Shown: positions 1 through 7,165 of the stretch, piece after piece | How the letters are laid out: every line of letters begins with the position of its first letter | How positions within the stretch are numbered: position 1 is the first letter of the stretch | Assembly: GCA_903918555.1 (NCBI GenBank) | Contig: CAIXEV010000095.1 | Span: forward strand, 1-8,285 | DNA length: 8,285 bases | DNA from: an uncultured bacterium | GTDB taxonomy: Bacteria; Planctomycetota; Phycisphaerae; Phycisphaerales; SM1A02 | Direction: 5' to 3' | The notes under the pieces: generated by a model | Told to the model about the DNA's origin: nothing | Database searches by the model: none | The model's input: only the letters and a program-made list of their open reading frames with translations | Made by a program: the position numbers and the translations under genes

Positions 1-93
1 CGGCGGCCCAAGCGCGAACTCCTGCGGCGCGTGCATCGTGCCGCACGAGGCGAGCCACAATCCGGACAGCAACCCCAAGCACGCAGCGCGCAT
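1..93 (-). CDS. Putative lipoprotein, N-terminal part only (cut by window edge)
   Basis: Thirty-one codons of an open frame begin with ATG at 93 and run off the left edge. The start is well supported: a perfect GGAGG lies at 103-99, five bases upstream, and the ATG follows the stop codon of the phosphatase gene by two bases. The visible protein starts MRAACLGLLSGLWLASCGTM. This is a short, weakly charged N-terminus followed by a hydrophobic stretch and a lipobox-like LASC, with Cys17 as the predicted lipidated residue. This pattern is typical of a type II (Lsp-cleaved) signal peptide, so the mature protein is probably anchored to a membrane facing the periplasm. After Cys17 come polar and Pro-rich residues (HAPQEFALGPP), as in a lipoprotein linker. 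The function is unknown because the mature domain is outside the window. It appears to be the last visible gene of the minus-strand operon. Confidence 0.72.
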   Translation of the reverse strand, partial: MRAACLGLLSGLWLASCGTMHAPQEFALGPP

Positions 94-95
94 CG

Positions 96-2072
96 CTACC
101 TCCGTTCGATCGAGAGCACCGTCACATCGTCGTCAAATGAATCGCCCGCATGTGCACGCAACGCCTCGACGATGTGCGCGACATCGTCCTTCGTGCCCGT
201 CGAGCCCGTGAGCGTCGTCGCGATGCGCTCGAGGCCGAACGCGTCGCCCGCGCTCGAGCGCTGCTCGTAGACGCCGTCGGTCGCCATCACGAGCCGCGCT
301 CCCCGCGCAAGCGTGATCGTGCTCGTCGAGTAGTCCGCGTCGGGCGTCGCACCCACGGGCACGCCGCCCTCGGCGTCGATGCGCGACGCGCCCGACGGCT
401 CGACGAGGTACGCGATGCCATGCCCGGCGTCGCAGAGCGTGACGGTTCCGTCCGCCTCGAGGATCGCCACGAACATCGTCGCGAATTCGCTCGGCTCGCT
501 CTTCTCGTACAGGAACTCGCTGAGCGCGCGCACCGTGAGCGCGAGCGGCTCGACGCGCGTCGCAGCGGCGTACATCCACGACTGCGCGGTCGCCATCAGC
601 ATCGCGGCGGCGGCGCCCTTGCCGGAGACATCGCCGATCCACGCGAGCACCGAACCGTCCGGCCTTCGGGCAATTCCCGCAAAATCGCCCGCAAGCAGCA
701 TGCCGGGCAGCGACTCGAGATGCCACGCGCAGCCTTCGATCGCACCGGACTCGTGCGCAAGCAGCCGCCGCTGCACGAGACGCGCGCGCTCGACATCGAG
801 GCGGAGCGCCTCGAGCCGTCGACGCGCGAAACTCTCGATGACAAGGCCGCAGATGCGCGCGGCGGCGCCCACGAACTCCGCCATCGCGGCGTCGACGGGC
901 GCGCGCGCACCCACGCTGTCGAGATACAGGTAGAGCTGCTCGTCGCCCTCGACCACCACGCGCGCGCACCGCACCTCGCGCACGCCCGTGCCGGCGATGC
1001 TCGCCGCGGCCTGGATGTTCACCGCGGATTGCGACAGATGCGCGACGCGGAGCGGGTCCGACGCCGATGCGAGCACCGTGCGGCTCACCGCGCGGCCCTC
1101 GGCTCCGGCGCCCGCGATGATGTCGGCGTCGGCGCGCATCGGGTCGAACCGGACGAGAAGCGCCCGCTCGAGCTTCGTCACCGACAAGAGCCTCTCGAGC
1201 AGCATCCTGCCGGCGGACTCGGTGGTTCCATCCGCCGGAATCCCGCGCACCACATCGATCAGGACGCGCAGCGCGTGCTCGGCGCCGCCGTGCGTTCCGA
1301 CCGCGATCGTGCGCACGGCGTCGGGCGATTCGGCGCCTGTCTCGGCGCGAACGCGCGCGGTCACCGCGCGGATCCGCAGCAGGCGAGGCCCGAGCTGGAC
1401 GACATCGCCCTCGCCGAGCTCCATCGGCCGCCCCTTGCGCACGAACTGCCCGTTCATGCGCGTCCCGTGTCGGCTGCCGAGGTCCTCGACCGTGATGACG
1501 CCCGAAGCGGCGACGGCGATCACCGCGTGCTGACGCGAGACGGCGGGGTCCTCGACGAAGATGTCGCACTCGGAGAGACGCCCGATCACAAGCCTCGCAC
1601 CGGGCCGCAGCACGATGGGCTCAGCCTCCGGGCGCGAGTCGTTGACCACCTCGAGCGGCACGCCGCGCCGATGGGCAGCGTTCAGCGTGGTCATGTCGGC
1701 GCCCTCGACCTTGATCTCCTCCTCCGCGTCGCTTCCCGAGATCCGCACCCGCAGCGCCCGCGGACCGATGTGGACCACATCGCCCGCGCGGAGCTCGGCG
1801 ATCTTCTGCGGCGTCAACGCGTGGCCGTTCACCCGAGTCCCGTGACGGCTGCCGAGGTCCTCGATGGTGGCGGTGTCGTCGGCCGCGGAGATCGCGGCGT
1901 GGTGCCGCGAGACGGCGGGATGGTCGATGCGGAGATCGCAGTCGGCCTCGCGCCCGATGAGAAGACGCACGCCAGCCCGCAGCGCGACTGGCCGCACATG
2001 CGGGTCGACATCGTCGACGATCTCGAGCTTGACGAGTGCGCCTTCGCTCACGGTCGGGCGATCGTACCGCAC
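96..2072 (-). CDS. FHA-FHA-GAF-like-SpoIIE/PP2C family serine/threonine phosphatase
   Basis: A 658-residue cytosolic regulatory protein. Two forkhead-associated (phosphothreonine-binding) domains come first. FHA1 (about 15-110) shows GR at 40-41, SRHHA at 55-59 and GTRVNG at 78-83. FHA2 (about 139-236) shows GR at 164-165, SRQHA at 179-183 and GTRMNG at 203-208. Residues 265-415 look like a GAF-type sensor (LLERLLSVTKLERALLVRFD at 291-310). A short helical linker follows (about 416-440). The C-terminal half is a PP2C/SpoIIE phosphatase. It has AGDF (Asp463), GDVSGKG (480-486), a DAGHG turn (548-552), TDG (598-600) and DDDVT (647-651). The metal-binding aspartates are present, so it should be active. 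The family dephosphorylates Ser/Thr, often on anti-sigma-antagonist proteins. The start is uncertain: GTG at 2072 abuts the TGA of the glycosyltransferase gene, another GTG lies seven codons later, and neither has a clear ribosome site. The substrate is unknown. Confidence 0.9.
   Translation of the reverse strand: MRYDRPTVSEGALVKLEIVDDVDPHVRPVALRAGVRLLIGREADCDLRIDHPAVSRHHAAISAADDTATIEDLGSRHGTRVNGHALTPQKIAELRAGDVVHIGPRALRVRISGSDAEEEIKVEGADMTTLNAAHRRGVPLEVVNDSRPEAEPIVLRPGARLVIGRLSECDIFVEDPAVSRQHAVIAVAASGVITVEDLGSRHGTRMNGQFVRKGRPMELGEGDVVQLGPRLLRIRAVTARVRAETGAESPDAVRTIAVGTHGGAEHALRVLIDVVRGIPADGTTESAGRMLLERLLSVTKLERALLVRFDPMRADADIIAGAGAEGRAVSRTVLASASDPLRVAHLSQSAVNIQAAASIAGTGVREVRCARVVVEGDEQLYLYLDSVGARAPVDAAMAEFVGAAARICGLVIESFARRRLEALRLDVERARLVQRRLLAHESGAIEGCAWHLESLPGMLLAGDFAGIARRPDGSVLAWIGDVSGKGAAAAMLMATAQSWMYAAATRVEPLALTVRALSEFLYEKSEPSEFATMFVAILEADGTVTLCDAGHGIAYLVEPSGASRIDAEGGVPVGATPDADYSTSTITLARGARLVMATDGVYEQRSSAGDAFGLERIATTLTGSTGTKDDVAHIVEALRAHAGDSFDDDVTVLSIERR
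99..103 (-). promoter_or_regulatory. Shine-Dalgarno site (GGAGG) for the lipoprotein gene
   Basis: On the minus strand GGAGG is followed by TAGCG and then the ATG at 93, a 5-base spacing. The phosphatase stop codon TAG (98-96) sits inside this spacer. Ribosomes ending the upstream gene would therefore stop on top of this site, which suggests translational coupling. Confidence 0.75.
1471..1489. repeat. Direct repeat copy 1 of 2 inside the tandem FHA coding region
   Basis: The 19 bases CGGCTGCCGAGGTCCTCGA at 1471-1489 recur identically at 1846-1864. The distance of 375 bases is exactly 125 codons. Both copies encode the conserved FHA core (EDLGSR on the minus strand). The repeat reflects domain duplication together with strong codon bias and is not a mobile or regulatory element. 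Confidence 0.7.
1846..1864. repeat. Direct repeat copy 2 of 2 inside the tandem FHA coding region
   Basis: This is identical over 19 bases to 1471-1489, in the same reading frame, and lies in the first FHA domain. Similarity continues patchily on both sides, as expected for two paralogous domains of one protein. Confidence 0.7.
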
Positions 2073-3281
2073 TCAGACGGAGGCTGTCTGCGCGCCGCCA
2101 CGGCCCTTCCAGCTGCGCTTCCCGGTGCGATGGAGCCAGAGGCTTCGCCACTGGACGGCCGAAAGCGCCACGATCGACGCGAGATGCAGCGGGATGTTCC
2201 ACCACGACTGGCGGAACCGCGCCGCAAGCAGCGCCCGACCGAGCAGCGCGCACGCGACCGCGGCGGCCGCAAGCGACGCCCCCAGCGACCATTGCGCGCC
2301 GAGCGCGGCAAGCGCGACCACGATCCACGGCAGCACCTGCCCAAGCGCGTGGTACACCGTGATGAACACGAGGAGCCCGAGGCTGCCAAGGCCTTCGAAG
2401 GCGTTCTTCGCGAATCCGCGCCAGGTCTCGCCGAAGCCGCGGTACATGCGGCACGACACGCTTTCGGTGCCGTCGTAGAGGTCGGTGCGCAGCCCCGCGC
2501 GGCGCACGGCCCGCGGGAACTTCACTCCATCGTGCATCGATTCCTTGAAGCCGGCGTGCCCGTAGTCGGCGCCGGTGCCCGCCGCGCGATACGCGGCGCG
2601 CGACACCAGGATGAACTGCCCGCACGCGGCGCTCGCGGCTGGGTCGAGCGTCGAGCGCATGCGCCCGATCGGGAGGTAGCTCATCAGGACGAAGTGGATG
2701 AGCGGCACAAGCAGCATCTCGCCGATCGTGCCCGTGATCTCGCGCGGCACGGTCGACACGAGCGACGACTTCGAGCGCAGCGCAAAGCCGAGCGCGCGCG
2801 CGACGGCGTCCGGCTCGAGCCGCACATCGGCGTCGGTGAACAGAAACCACTCGAGCGCGGGGTCGTAGCCGAGCCCGTGCTCGGCCATGCGGAAGCACGC
2901 GTGCTGCTTGCCGTTCCAGCCCGGAGGCAGCGGCCGGCGCGGCACGACGACAACGCGCGCATCCTCGGCCGCGAGCCGCGCCACGATCTCGCCCGTTCCG
3001 TCGGTCGACTCGTCGTCGTAGACATACGCGCGCACATCGACCTCGCGCGAAGCGAGCACCGAGCGGACGCACGCCTCGATGTTCGCCTTCTCGTTGCGCG
3101 CGGGAATGCACACGGCGACGCGCAGCGCGCGCGTCTCGGCCGCGACATCGGCCAATGCAGGCGCGCGGCGGTACCGCGCCATGTTCACGATGCCGAGGAG
3201 CAGCGGCTGCACGGCGGCCGCGAGCGACGCCCCGCACAGCCAGGGGTTCTGAAGCGAGAGCGCGATGTCACCGAGCGTCAT
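2073..3281 (-). CDS. crtQ: CrtQ-like membrane glycosyltransferase, family 2
   Basis: A 402-residue GT2 enzyme that would transfer a sugar from a nucleotide-sugar donor to the carboxyl end of the C30 carotenoid. A hydrophobic N-terminal anchor covers about 12-33. The catalytic domain shows IPARNEKANI (59-68), DDES (89-92), GWNGKQHA (121-128) and the metal-binding TDAD (148-151). It continues with GQF.L..R..Y (221-231), an acidic HD pair at 250-251, and RMYRGFGETWRGFAKNAF (278-295). From memory, RMY..GF and the C-terminal W.GR (391-394) resemble staphylococcal CrtQ. Several C-terminal hydrophobic stretches (about 301-326, 332-353, 364-378) indicate an integral membrane enzyme. The start is ATG at 3281, inside the end of the acyltransferase gene (14-base overlap), with a G-rich run just upstream. 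A hopanoid-type GT2 (HpnB-like) is the main alternative. The carotenoid neighbours favour CrtQ. Confidence 0.82.
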   Translation of the reverse strand: MTLGDIALSLQNPWLCGASLAAAVQPLLLGIVNMARYRRAPALADVAAETRALRVAVCIPARNEKANIEACVRSVLASREVDVRAYVYDDESTDGTGEIVARLAAEDARVVVVPRRPLPPGWNGKQHACFRMAEHGLGYDPALEWFLFTDADVRLEPDAVARALGFALRSKSSLVSTVPREITGTIGEMLLVPLIHFVLMSYLPIGRMRSTLDPAASAACGQFILVSRAAYRAAGTGADYGHAGFKESMHDGVKFPRAVRRAGLRTDLYDGTESVSCRMYRGFGETWRGFAKNAFEGLGSLGLLVFITVYHALGQVLPWIVVALAALGAQWSLGASLAAAAVACALLGRALLAARFRQSWWNIPLHLASIVALSAVQWRSLWLHRTGKRSWKGRGGAQTASV

Positions 3282-4092
3282 GCGCCCCCCGCTTCTCGCG
3301 CGCCTCGCCGAGTTCGCCGCCCCTGCGCCCCGTCATCCGCAGCCAGAGGTCGTAGACGGGATTCGTGCCCGACCCCTTCGGCCGAAACGACGGGGAAAAC
3401 GGCTCGAACGCAGCCGCGCTGCGCGCGCGCACGAGCTCGGCGAGCGCCGCCTGGTTCGCGCGCATCGCGGTCACGATGCGCTTCTGCCACGCGAGCGTGC
3501 CGCCCTCGGCGCAATCGATCGATTCGGCCCGCACGAACACCTCGGGCTTCTGATCGACCCAGAACGCGTACTCGACCGCGATCGCCACCGCGCGGTCGAC
3601 CTTGAGCGCGGCCGCCATCGCCGCGGCGCCCGGCCGCACCACGATCTCGTCGCGGACATCGGAGAACTTCCCCTGCGGCGTCACGCACAACGCAAGCCGC
3701 GGCGCGCGCGTCACCTCGTCGACGAGGTACGCCCGCATCGCCTCGAGCGTCGCGGGGTCGTCGGGGTCGACGCCGAACAGCCCGACCTTCTTGAAGATCG
3801 CGAAGCGCTGGAGTTCGTTGCGGTCGATCGGCCCGTACGGCGGCCGCGACGGGAAGAACTCCCGCGACGCGACGATCAGCACGATCGGATCCCACCACGA
3901 CACATGGTTCATCACGACAAGCGCAGGCCGCTCGCCCGAATCGACCGACGACAGCGCATCGCGCGACCCGCGCGCCAGCCGCACGGCATGGAACTTCCGC
4001 CGCATCCTCCCCGCGACCATCGCCGCGAAGACATTGCGCACACGGGGCGACGGCGTCGCGGGAATCAGCGCACCATCGCGGGTTCGGTCCAC
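3268..4092 (-). CDS. PlsC-type (HX4D) acyltransferase, probable carotenoid-glycoside acyltransferase
   Basis: A 274-residue protein from GTG at 4092. The catalytic HX4D box is NHVSWWDP, with His63 and Asp68 in this numbering. Next comes a FKKVGLFGVDPDDP segment (about 100-113), resembling the second PlsC block, and then TPQGKFSD (138-145) at the position of the usual EGTRS-like block. I chose GTG at 4092 because a perfect GGAGG (4104-4100) stands seven bases upstream. The ATG at 4131 would overlap crtP by 67 bases, add a very basic leader (MDRQRRARRGGKR) and destroy that role for GGAGG. The family transfers acyl chains to glycerophosphates, sugars or lipids. Its position between crtP and crtQ suggests it acylates the glycosylated carotenoid, the step done by the unrelated CrtO in Staphylococcus. 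A general lysophospholipid acyltransferase cannot be excluded. Confidence 0.85.
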   Translation of the reverse strand: MDRTRDGALIPATPSPRVRNVFAAMVAGRMRRKFHAVRLARGSRDALSSVDSGERPALVVMNHVSWWDPIVLIVASREFFPSRPPYGPIDRNELQRFAIFKKVGLFGVDPDDPATLEAMRAYLVDEVTRAPRLALCVTPQGKFSDVRDEIVVRPGAAAMAAALKVDRAVAIAVEYAFWVDQKPEVFVRAESIDCAEGGTLAWQKRIVTAMRANQAALAELVRARSAAAFEPFSPSFRPKGSGTNPVYDLWLRMTGRRGGELGEAREKRGAHDAR

Positions 4093-5738
4093 CCGTTTGC
4101 CTCCGCGCCGCGCGCGCCGTTGGCGGTCCATGCGCCGGCAAGCATCGACGCGGCGGGCGTCTCGCGGCCGACGGTCGATCCGTCGCCCACACTCGTCGCG
4201 CCGCTGTCGACGGCAACGCCGAGGTCATCGCACGCGGTCCACGCGGCGGTGACGCCCGACATCATCACCATCGGCGTGCCGGGCCCGGGGTTCACGCTTC
4301 CGCCGGCCAGATAGAGGCCCTTCGCGACGCGGCTCGAGTTCTTCGGCTTGAAGCCGCCGTGCAGCCGCCCGTGCGAGGCGAGGCCGTAGATCGCGCCGCC
4401 CGTCGCGTTGTACATGCGGTCGATGCCGGCCGGCGTCAGGCGACGCTCGACGACGATGTGCTTCTCGACATCCTCCATGCCGAACCGCTTCAGCTTGTCG
4501 AGGATCACGCGGCGATACTGCGCGAAGAGCCCGTTCTCGGCGTCCCAGTCGTGACGGTCGCGGCGGTACGGCGTGTGGACGAGGATGTAGAGCGACTCGC
4601 ATCCCTCGGGCGCCTGCGTCGGGTCGGTCGCGCTCGGCACGCACAGGTAGAGCGTCGGATCGCGCGCGGGGTCGCCCTTCTTGTAGATGTCGTCGAACTC
4701 GGCCTGCGAATCCTTCGAGAAGAGGAAGCAGTTGTGGCGCAGGTGCTCGTACCGCCGGTTGAGGCCGAGGTAGAGGACGACGCCCGAGCACGCAGGCTCG
4801 TACTTCGACGCGATCTTCGCCTGCTCGGCGCGCGCGGCGGGCGTCGCGACGAGATCCGAGTAGGTGCGCTGCACATCGCAGTTCGAGACCACGATGTCCG
4901 CCTCGAGCACGGTGCCGTCCTCGAGCTCGACGCCCTTGACGCGGCCACCGTCGACGATGATGCGCTTCGCGCCCTTGCCGAGCACCGCGTTGCCGCCCTG
5001 CTCGCGGAACACGCGCTCGAGCGCGCGCGCCACCATGCGCGTGCCGCCCTGCGCGTACCAGCAGCCGTAGTCGCCCTGCGCGCTCGCGATCAGCGAGTGG
5101 ATCGCGGGCGCGAGGAACGGGCTCGACCCGACGTACTGCATGAAGTGCTCGGAAAGCTGCTGGAGATGCGGCTCCTGGATCGAGCGGTGCTGGGTCCTCG
5201 CCACCGTCGAGTGCATGCGCATGCGCACCACATCGCCGAGAATCCCGGCCTCCGCGGGCGGCTTGCGCATCATGTCGCCGATGCCGCCGAGGTCCTTGTA
5301 GAAGAAGACCTTCTCGCTCAGCCGGTACATGCGCCGCGCGTACGCAAGGAACTCGAGGTAGCCCTTGCCGGGCTTCGCCGCGGGGAACTGCCGGTCGAGG
5401 TCACGCGCGAAATCCTCGGGATTGTCGCGGAGATCGAGCACCGTGCCGTCCTCGTAGAAGCAGCGCCACTGCGGATCGAGACGCACGAGGTCGAGGTAGT
5501 CCTCGGCGCGGCGGCCGCTGCGGCGGATGATGCCGCGCACGACCTCGGGCATCGTGATGATCGTCGGCCCCATGTCGAAGGTGAAGCCCTTCTCGGAGAG
5601 GACATTCATCTTGCCGCCGAGATGGTGGTTCTTCTCGACGATCGTGACATCGCCGTCGCCACCGAGCTGCGTGGTGAGTTCGGTCGCTGCCGCGAGGCCG
5701 GCGAGGCCTCCTCCGATGACGATGGCGCGCTTCTTCAT
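4065..5738 (-). CDS. crtP: CrtP-like diapocarotenoid terminal oxygenase (CrtI/CrtN superfamily)
   Basis: A 557-residue FAD-dependent enzyme predicted to oxidise the terminal methyl group of diaponeurosporene or diapolycopene to the aldehyde. The N-terminal Rossmann motif is VIGGGLAGLAAA (7-18), with Glu35 at the end of the second strand, then GGKMN (41-45) and FDMGPTI (54-60). Blocks recalled from staphylococcal CrtP are recognisable: RLDPQWR.F..DGT (86-99), YVGSS..APA (202-212), WY..GG (227-232), DPTLYL (360-365) and TQAPEG (374-379). The signature LYLAGGSVNPGPGTPMV closes the FAD fold (475-491). These favour CrtP over CrtN. The protein is longer than the roughly 500 residues usual for CrtP because of a Gly/Ala/Thr-rich tail (about 508-557). 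The ATG at 5738 overlaps the aldehyde dehydrogenase stop as ATGA. A weak GAGAAAG at 5752-5746 may serve as ribosome site. Confidence 0.9.
   Translation of the reverse strand: MKKRAIVIGGGLAGLAAATELTTQLGGDGDVTIVEKNHHLGGKMNVLSEKGFTFDMGPTIITMPEVVRGIIRRSGRRAEDYLDLVRLDPQWRCFYEDGTVLDLRDNPEDFARDLDRQFPAAKPGKGYLEFLAYARRMYRLSEKVFFYKDLGGIGDMMRKPPAEAGILGDVVRMRMHSTVARTQHRSIQEPHLQQLSEHFMQYVGSSPFLAPAIHSLIASAQGDYGCWYAQGGTRMVARALERVFREQGGNAVLGKGAKRIIVDGGRVKGVELEDGTVLEADIVVSNCDVQRTYSDLVATPAARAEQAKIASKYEPACSGVVLYLGLNRRYEHLRHNCFLFSKDSQAEFDDIYKKGDPARDPTLYLCVPSATDPTQAPEGCESLYILVHTPYRRDRHDWDAENGLFAQYRRVILDKLKRFGMEDVEKHIVVERRLTPAGIDRMYNATGGAIYGLASHGRLHGGFKPKNSSRVAKGLYLAGGSVNPGPGTPMVMMSGVTAAWTACDDLGVAVDSGATSVGDGSTVGRETPAASMLAGAWTANGARGAEANGWTEPAMVR
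4100..4104 (-). promoter_or_regulatory. Shine-Dalgarno site deciding the acyltransferase start
   Basis: GGAGG on the minus strand is followed by CAAACGG (7 bases) and GTG at 4092. The site lies within the last codons of the crtP-like gene, so the acyltransferase is probably translated in coupling with it. It argues for the GTG start over the upstream ATG at 4131. Confidence 0.7.
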
Positions 5739-7165
5739 GCGTTGACTTTCTCAGATGGTTGCGCCGCCTTCGCGGGCGATGCGCTTGGCTGGATCGGCGG
5801 GCCTGGCAACGGCGCCTTGGGCGCGCGCGGCCATGCGATGAACTTCGAGAGGAACGACTGTACCCTCGCGCTCGGCTCGTCGAGCGGCGCGGCGATGAAT
5901 CGCATGGTTCGCGTGGCGAACACCTCGCGGGTCAGCCCGAGAAGGCCCGCTTCGCCGCGCGACGATCCCCAGCCGCTCGCGCCGTGGCCCGCGATCGAGA
6001 CCGCGGGGTGCGCCGAAGGCAACAGAACCGAGTTGAAGTGGACGAGGCTCGACCCGCACGCCGCGACGCGCGCCGCAAGCCCGTGGCGCGGATCGCGCGT
6101 CCAGATGCTGGTCGCGAGGTACTGGCCCACGCGCGCGTGCAGCGCGAAGGCCTCGTCGATCGAATCGACCGCGCGCACCGCAAGCGCCGGGCCGAAGTGG
6201 CGACCGAGGAAGAGCTCGCCGTCGTCCGGGCAATCGACGATCGCGACGGGGCGCATCGTGCGGCCTTCGACCGGCTCGAGCGCGCCCGCGATCGAGCGTC
6301 CGCCCGCCGAAATCGCCGCGTTTGCAGCTCGCTGCGCGGCCTCGGCGGCGCCCGCGTCGACGAGCGTCACGCGCTTGGCGCCCGCGACGAGGCGCGCGAG
6401 TTCATCGCAGAACACGCCGTACGCGCGGCGCTCCACCAGCGCGCGCCGCGGCGCCATGCAGGTCTGCCCGGCGTTTGCAGTGAAGCCCATGAAGACCGCG
6501 CGCGCCGCGGCGCGGGCGTCGGCGTCGGCGAGCACGATGGCGCTGTCCGACCCCGAGAGTTCCAGCGTGGTCGGGATCAGGCGCGGCGCGCAGACCTCCG
6601 CGATCGCGCGGCCCACCGCGGTCGAACCCGTGAAGACGACATGGTCGAAGTGCTCCTCGGCCAGCACGCGCCGGCCCTCCTCGCGGGTCGCGCTGCGGCA
6701 CTCGATCGACCCGCGCAGCGACGGAATCGCGTCGGCCGCCTCGATCGCAAGCCGCAGGAGCAGCGCCTGCGTGCGCGGCGCGCGCTCGGAGGGCTTGACG
6801 ACGACCGAATTCCCCGCGACGACCGCCTGCACCAGCTGGATGCCGACGAGCTGCACGGGATAGTTCCAGGTGGCGATGATCAGGACGCGCCCGACCGGCA
6901 GACGCTGGCGCTCGACCGAGTGGCCGAAACCGAACAGCCCCCCGCCGCCGACGCGCCGCGGCTTGAGGAGCGACTTCGCCCGCTTCAGGTGCCAGTTCAT
7001 GCTGGCGACGAGCGGCATGATGTCTGCGACCATCGCCTCGAAGTGGCTCTTGCCGACCTCGGCCGACGCAAGTTCGCACAGCATCGGGTGCGATTCGCGC
7101 AGGGCGTCACGGAAGGCGCGCAGCCAGCGCAGGCGGTCGGAAAGAGAGGGAATCGCTGCTTGCAT
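5735..7165 (-). CDS. aldH: Aldehyde dehydrogenase, probable diapocarotenal (C30 carotenoid aldehyde) dehydrogenase
   Basis: A 476-residue NAD(P)-dependent aldehyde dehydrogenase, class-3-like in layout. In this operon it should oxidise the terminal aldehyde made by the CrtP-like enzyme to the carboxylic acid. Visible motifs are ATWNYP with Asn101 (oxyanion hole), VVKPSE with Lys124, FTGSTAVGR (178-186, cofactor loop), LELSGSD with Glu202 (general base) and NAGQTC with the nucleophile Cys236. A C-terminal G..ASGWGSSRG..G segment (393-410) is also present. Oddly, the usual EEIFGP box reads GRHFGP (321-326), so Arg replaces the cofactor-ribose Glu. The Pro/Ala-rich tail (about 446-476) is probably unstructured. 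The start is constrained: an in-frame TGA lies at 7201-7199, and ATG at 7165 is the only standard start between. No clear Shine-Dalgarno is seen. It is the first gene of the minus-strand unit. Confidence 0.9.
   Translation of the reverse strand: MQAAIPSLSDRLRWLRAFRDALRESHPMLCELASAEVGKSHFEAMVADIMPLVASMNWHLKRAKSLLKPRRVGGGGLFGFGHSVERQRLPVGRVLIIATWNYPVQLVGIQLVQAVVAGNSVVVKPSERAPRTQALLLRLAIEAADAIPSLRGSIECRSATREEGRRVLAEEHFDHVVFTGSTAVGRAIAEVCAPRLIPTTLELSGSDSAIVLADADARAAARAVFMGFTANAGQTCMAPRRALVERRAYGVFCDELARLVAGAKRVTLVDAGAAEAAQRAANAAISAGGRSIAGALEPVEGRTMRPVAIVDCPDDGELFLGRHFGPALAVRAVDSIDEAFALHARVGQYLATSIWTRDPRHGLAARVAACGSSLVHFNSVLLPSAHPAVSIAGHGASGWGSSRGEAGLLGLTREVFATRTMRFIAAPLDEPSARVQSFLSKFIAWPRAPKAPLPGPPIQPSASPAKAAQPSEKVNA

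Noticed and set aside
31..270. A 79-codon plus-strand frame at the left end
   Set aside because: It is antisense to both the lipoprotein start and the phosphatase C-terminus, and its composition is typical of a shadow.
1471..1864. The 19-base identical repeat as a possible recombination or mobile-element signature
   Set aside because: Both copies encode the same conserved FHA core in frame, 125 codons apart, so domain duplication explains them.
1621..3237. A 538-codon minus-strand frame overlapping the GT2 gene and the FHA region
   Set aside because: It is in another frame of the same strand. It crosses a genuine gene boundary and has an Arg/Ala-rich composition without domains, so it is a frame shadow.
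150..3605. A 1151-codon open frame on the plus strand
   Set aside because: It is antisense to three well-supported genes (phosphatase, GT2, acyltransferase). Its translation is Arg/His/Ala-rich with no recognisable domain. Long stop-free antisense frames are expected in DNA this GC-rich.
4093..4131. Upstream ATG start (4131) for the acyltransferase
   Set aside because: It would overlap crtP by 67 bases, has no ribosome site and adds only a basic leader. GTG at 4092 has a perfectly spaced GGAGG.
4359..6863. An 834-codon open frame on the plus strand
   Set aside because: It is antisense to the crtP-like and aldehyde dehydrogenase genes, whose conserved motifs fix the coding strand. Its own translation is biased and shows no domain.
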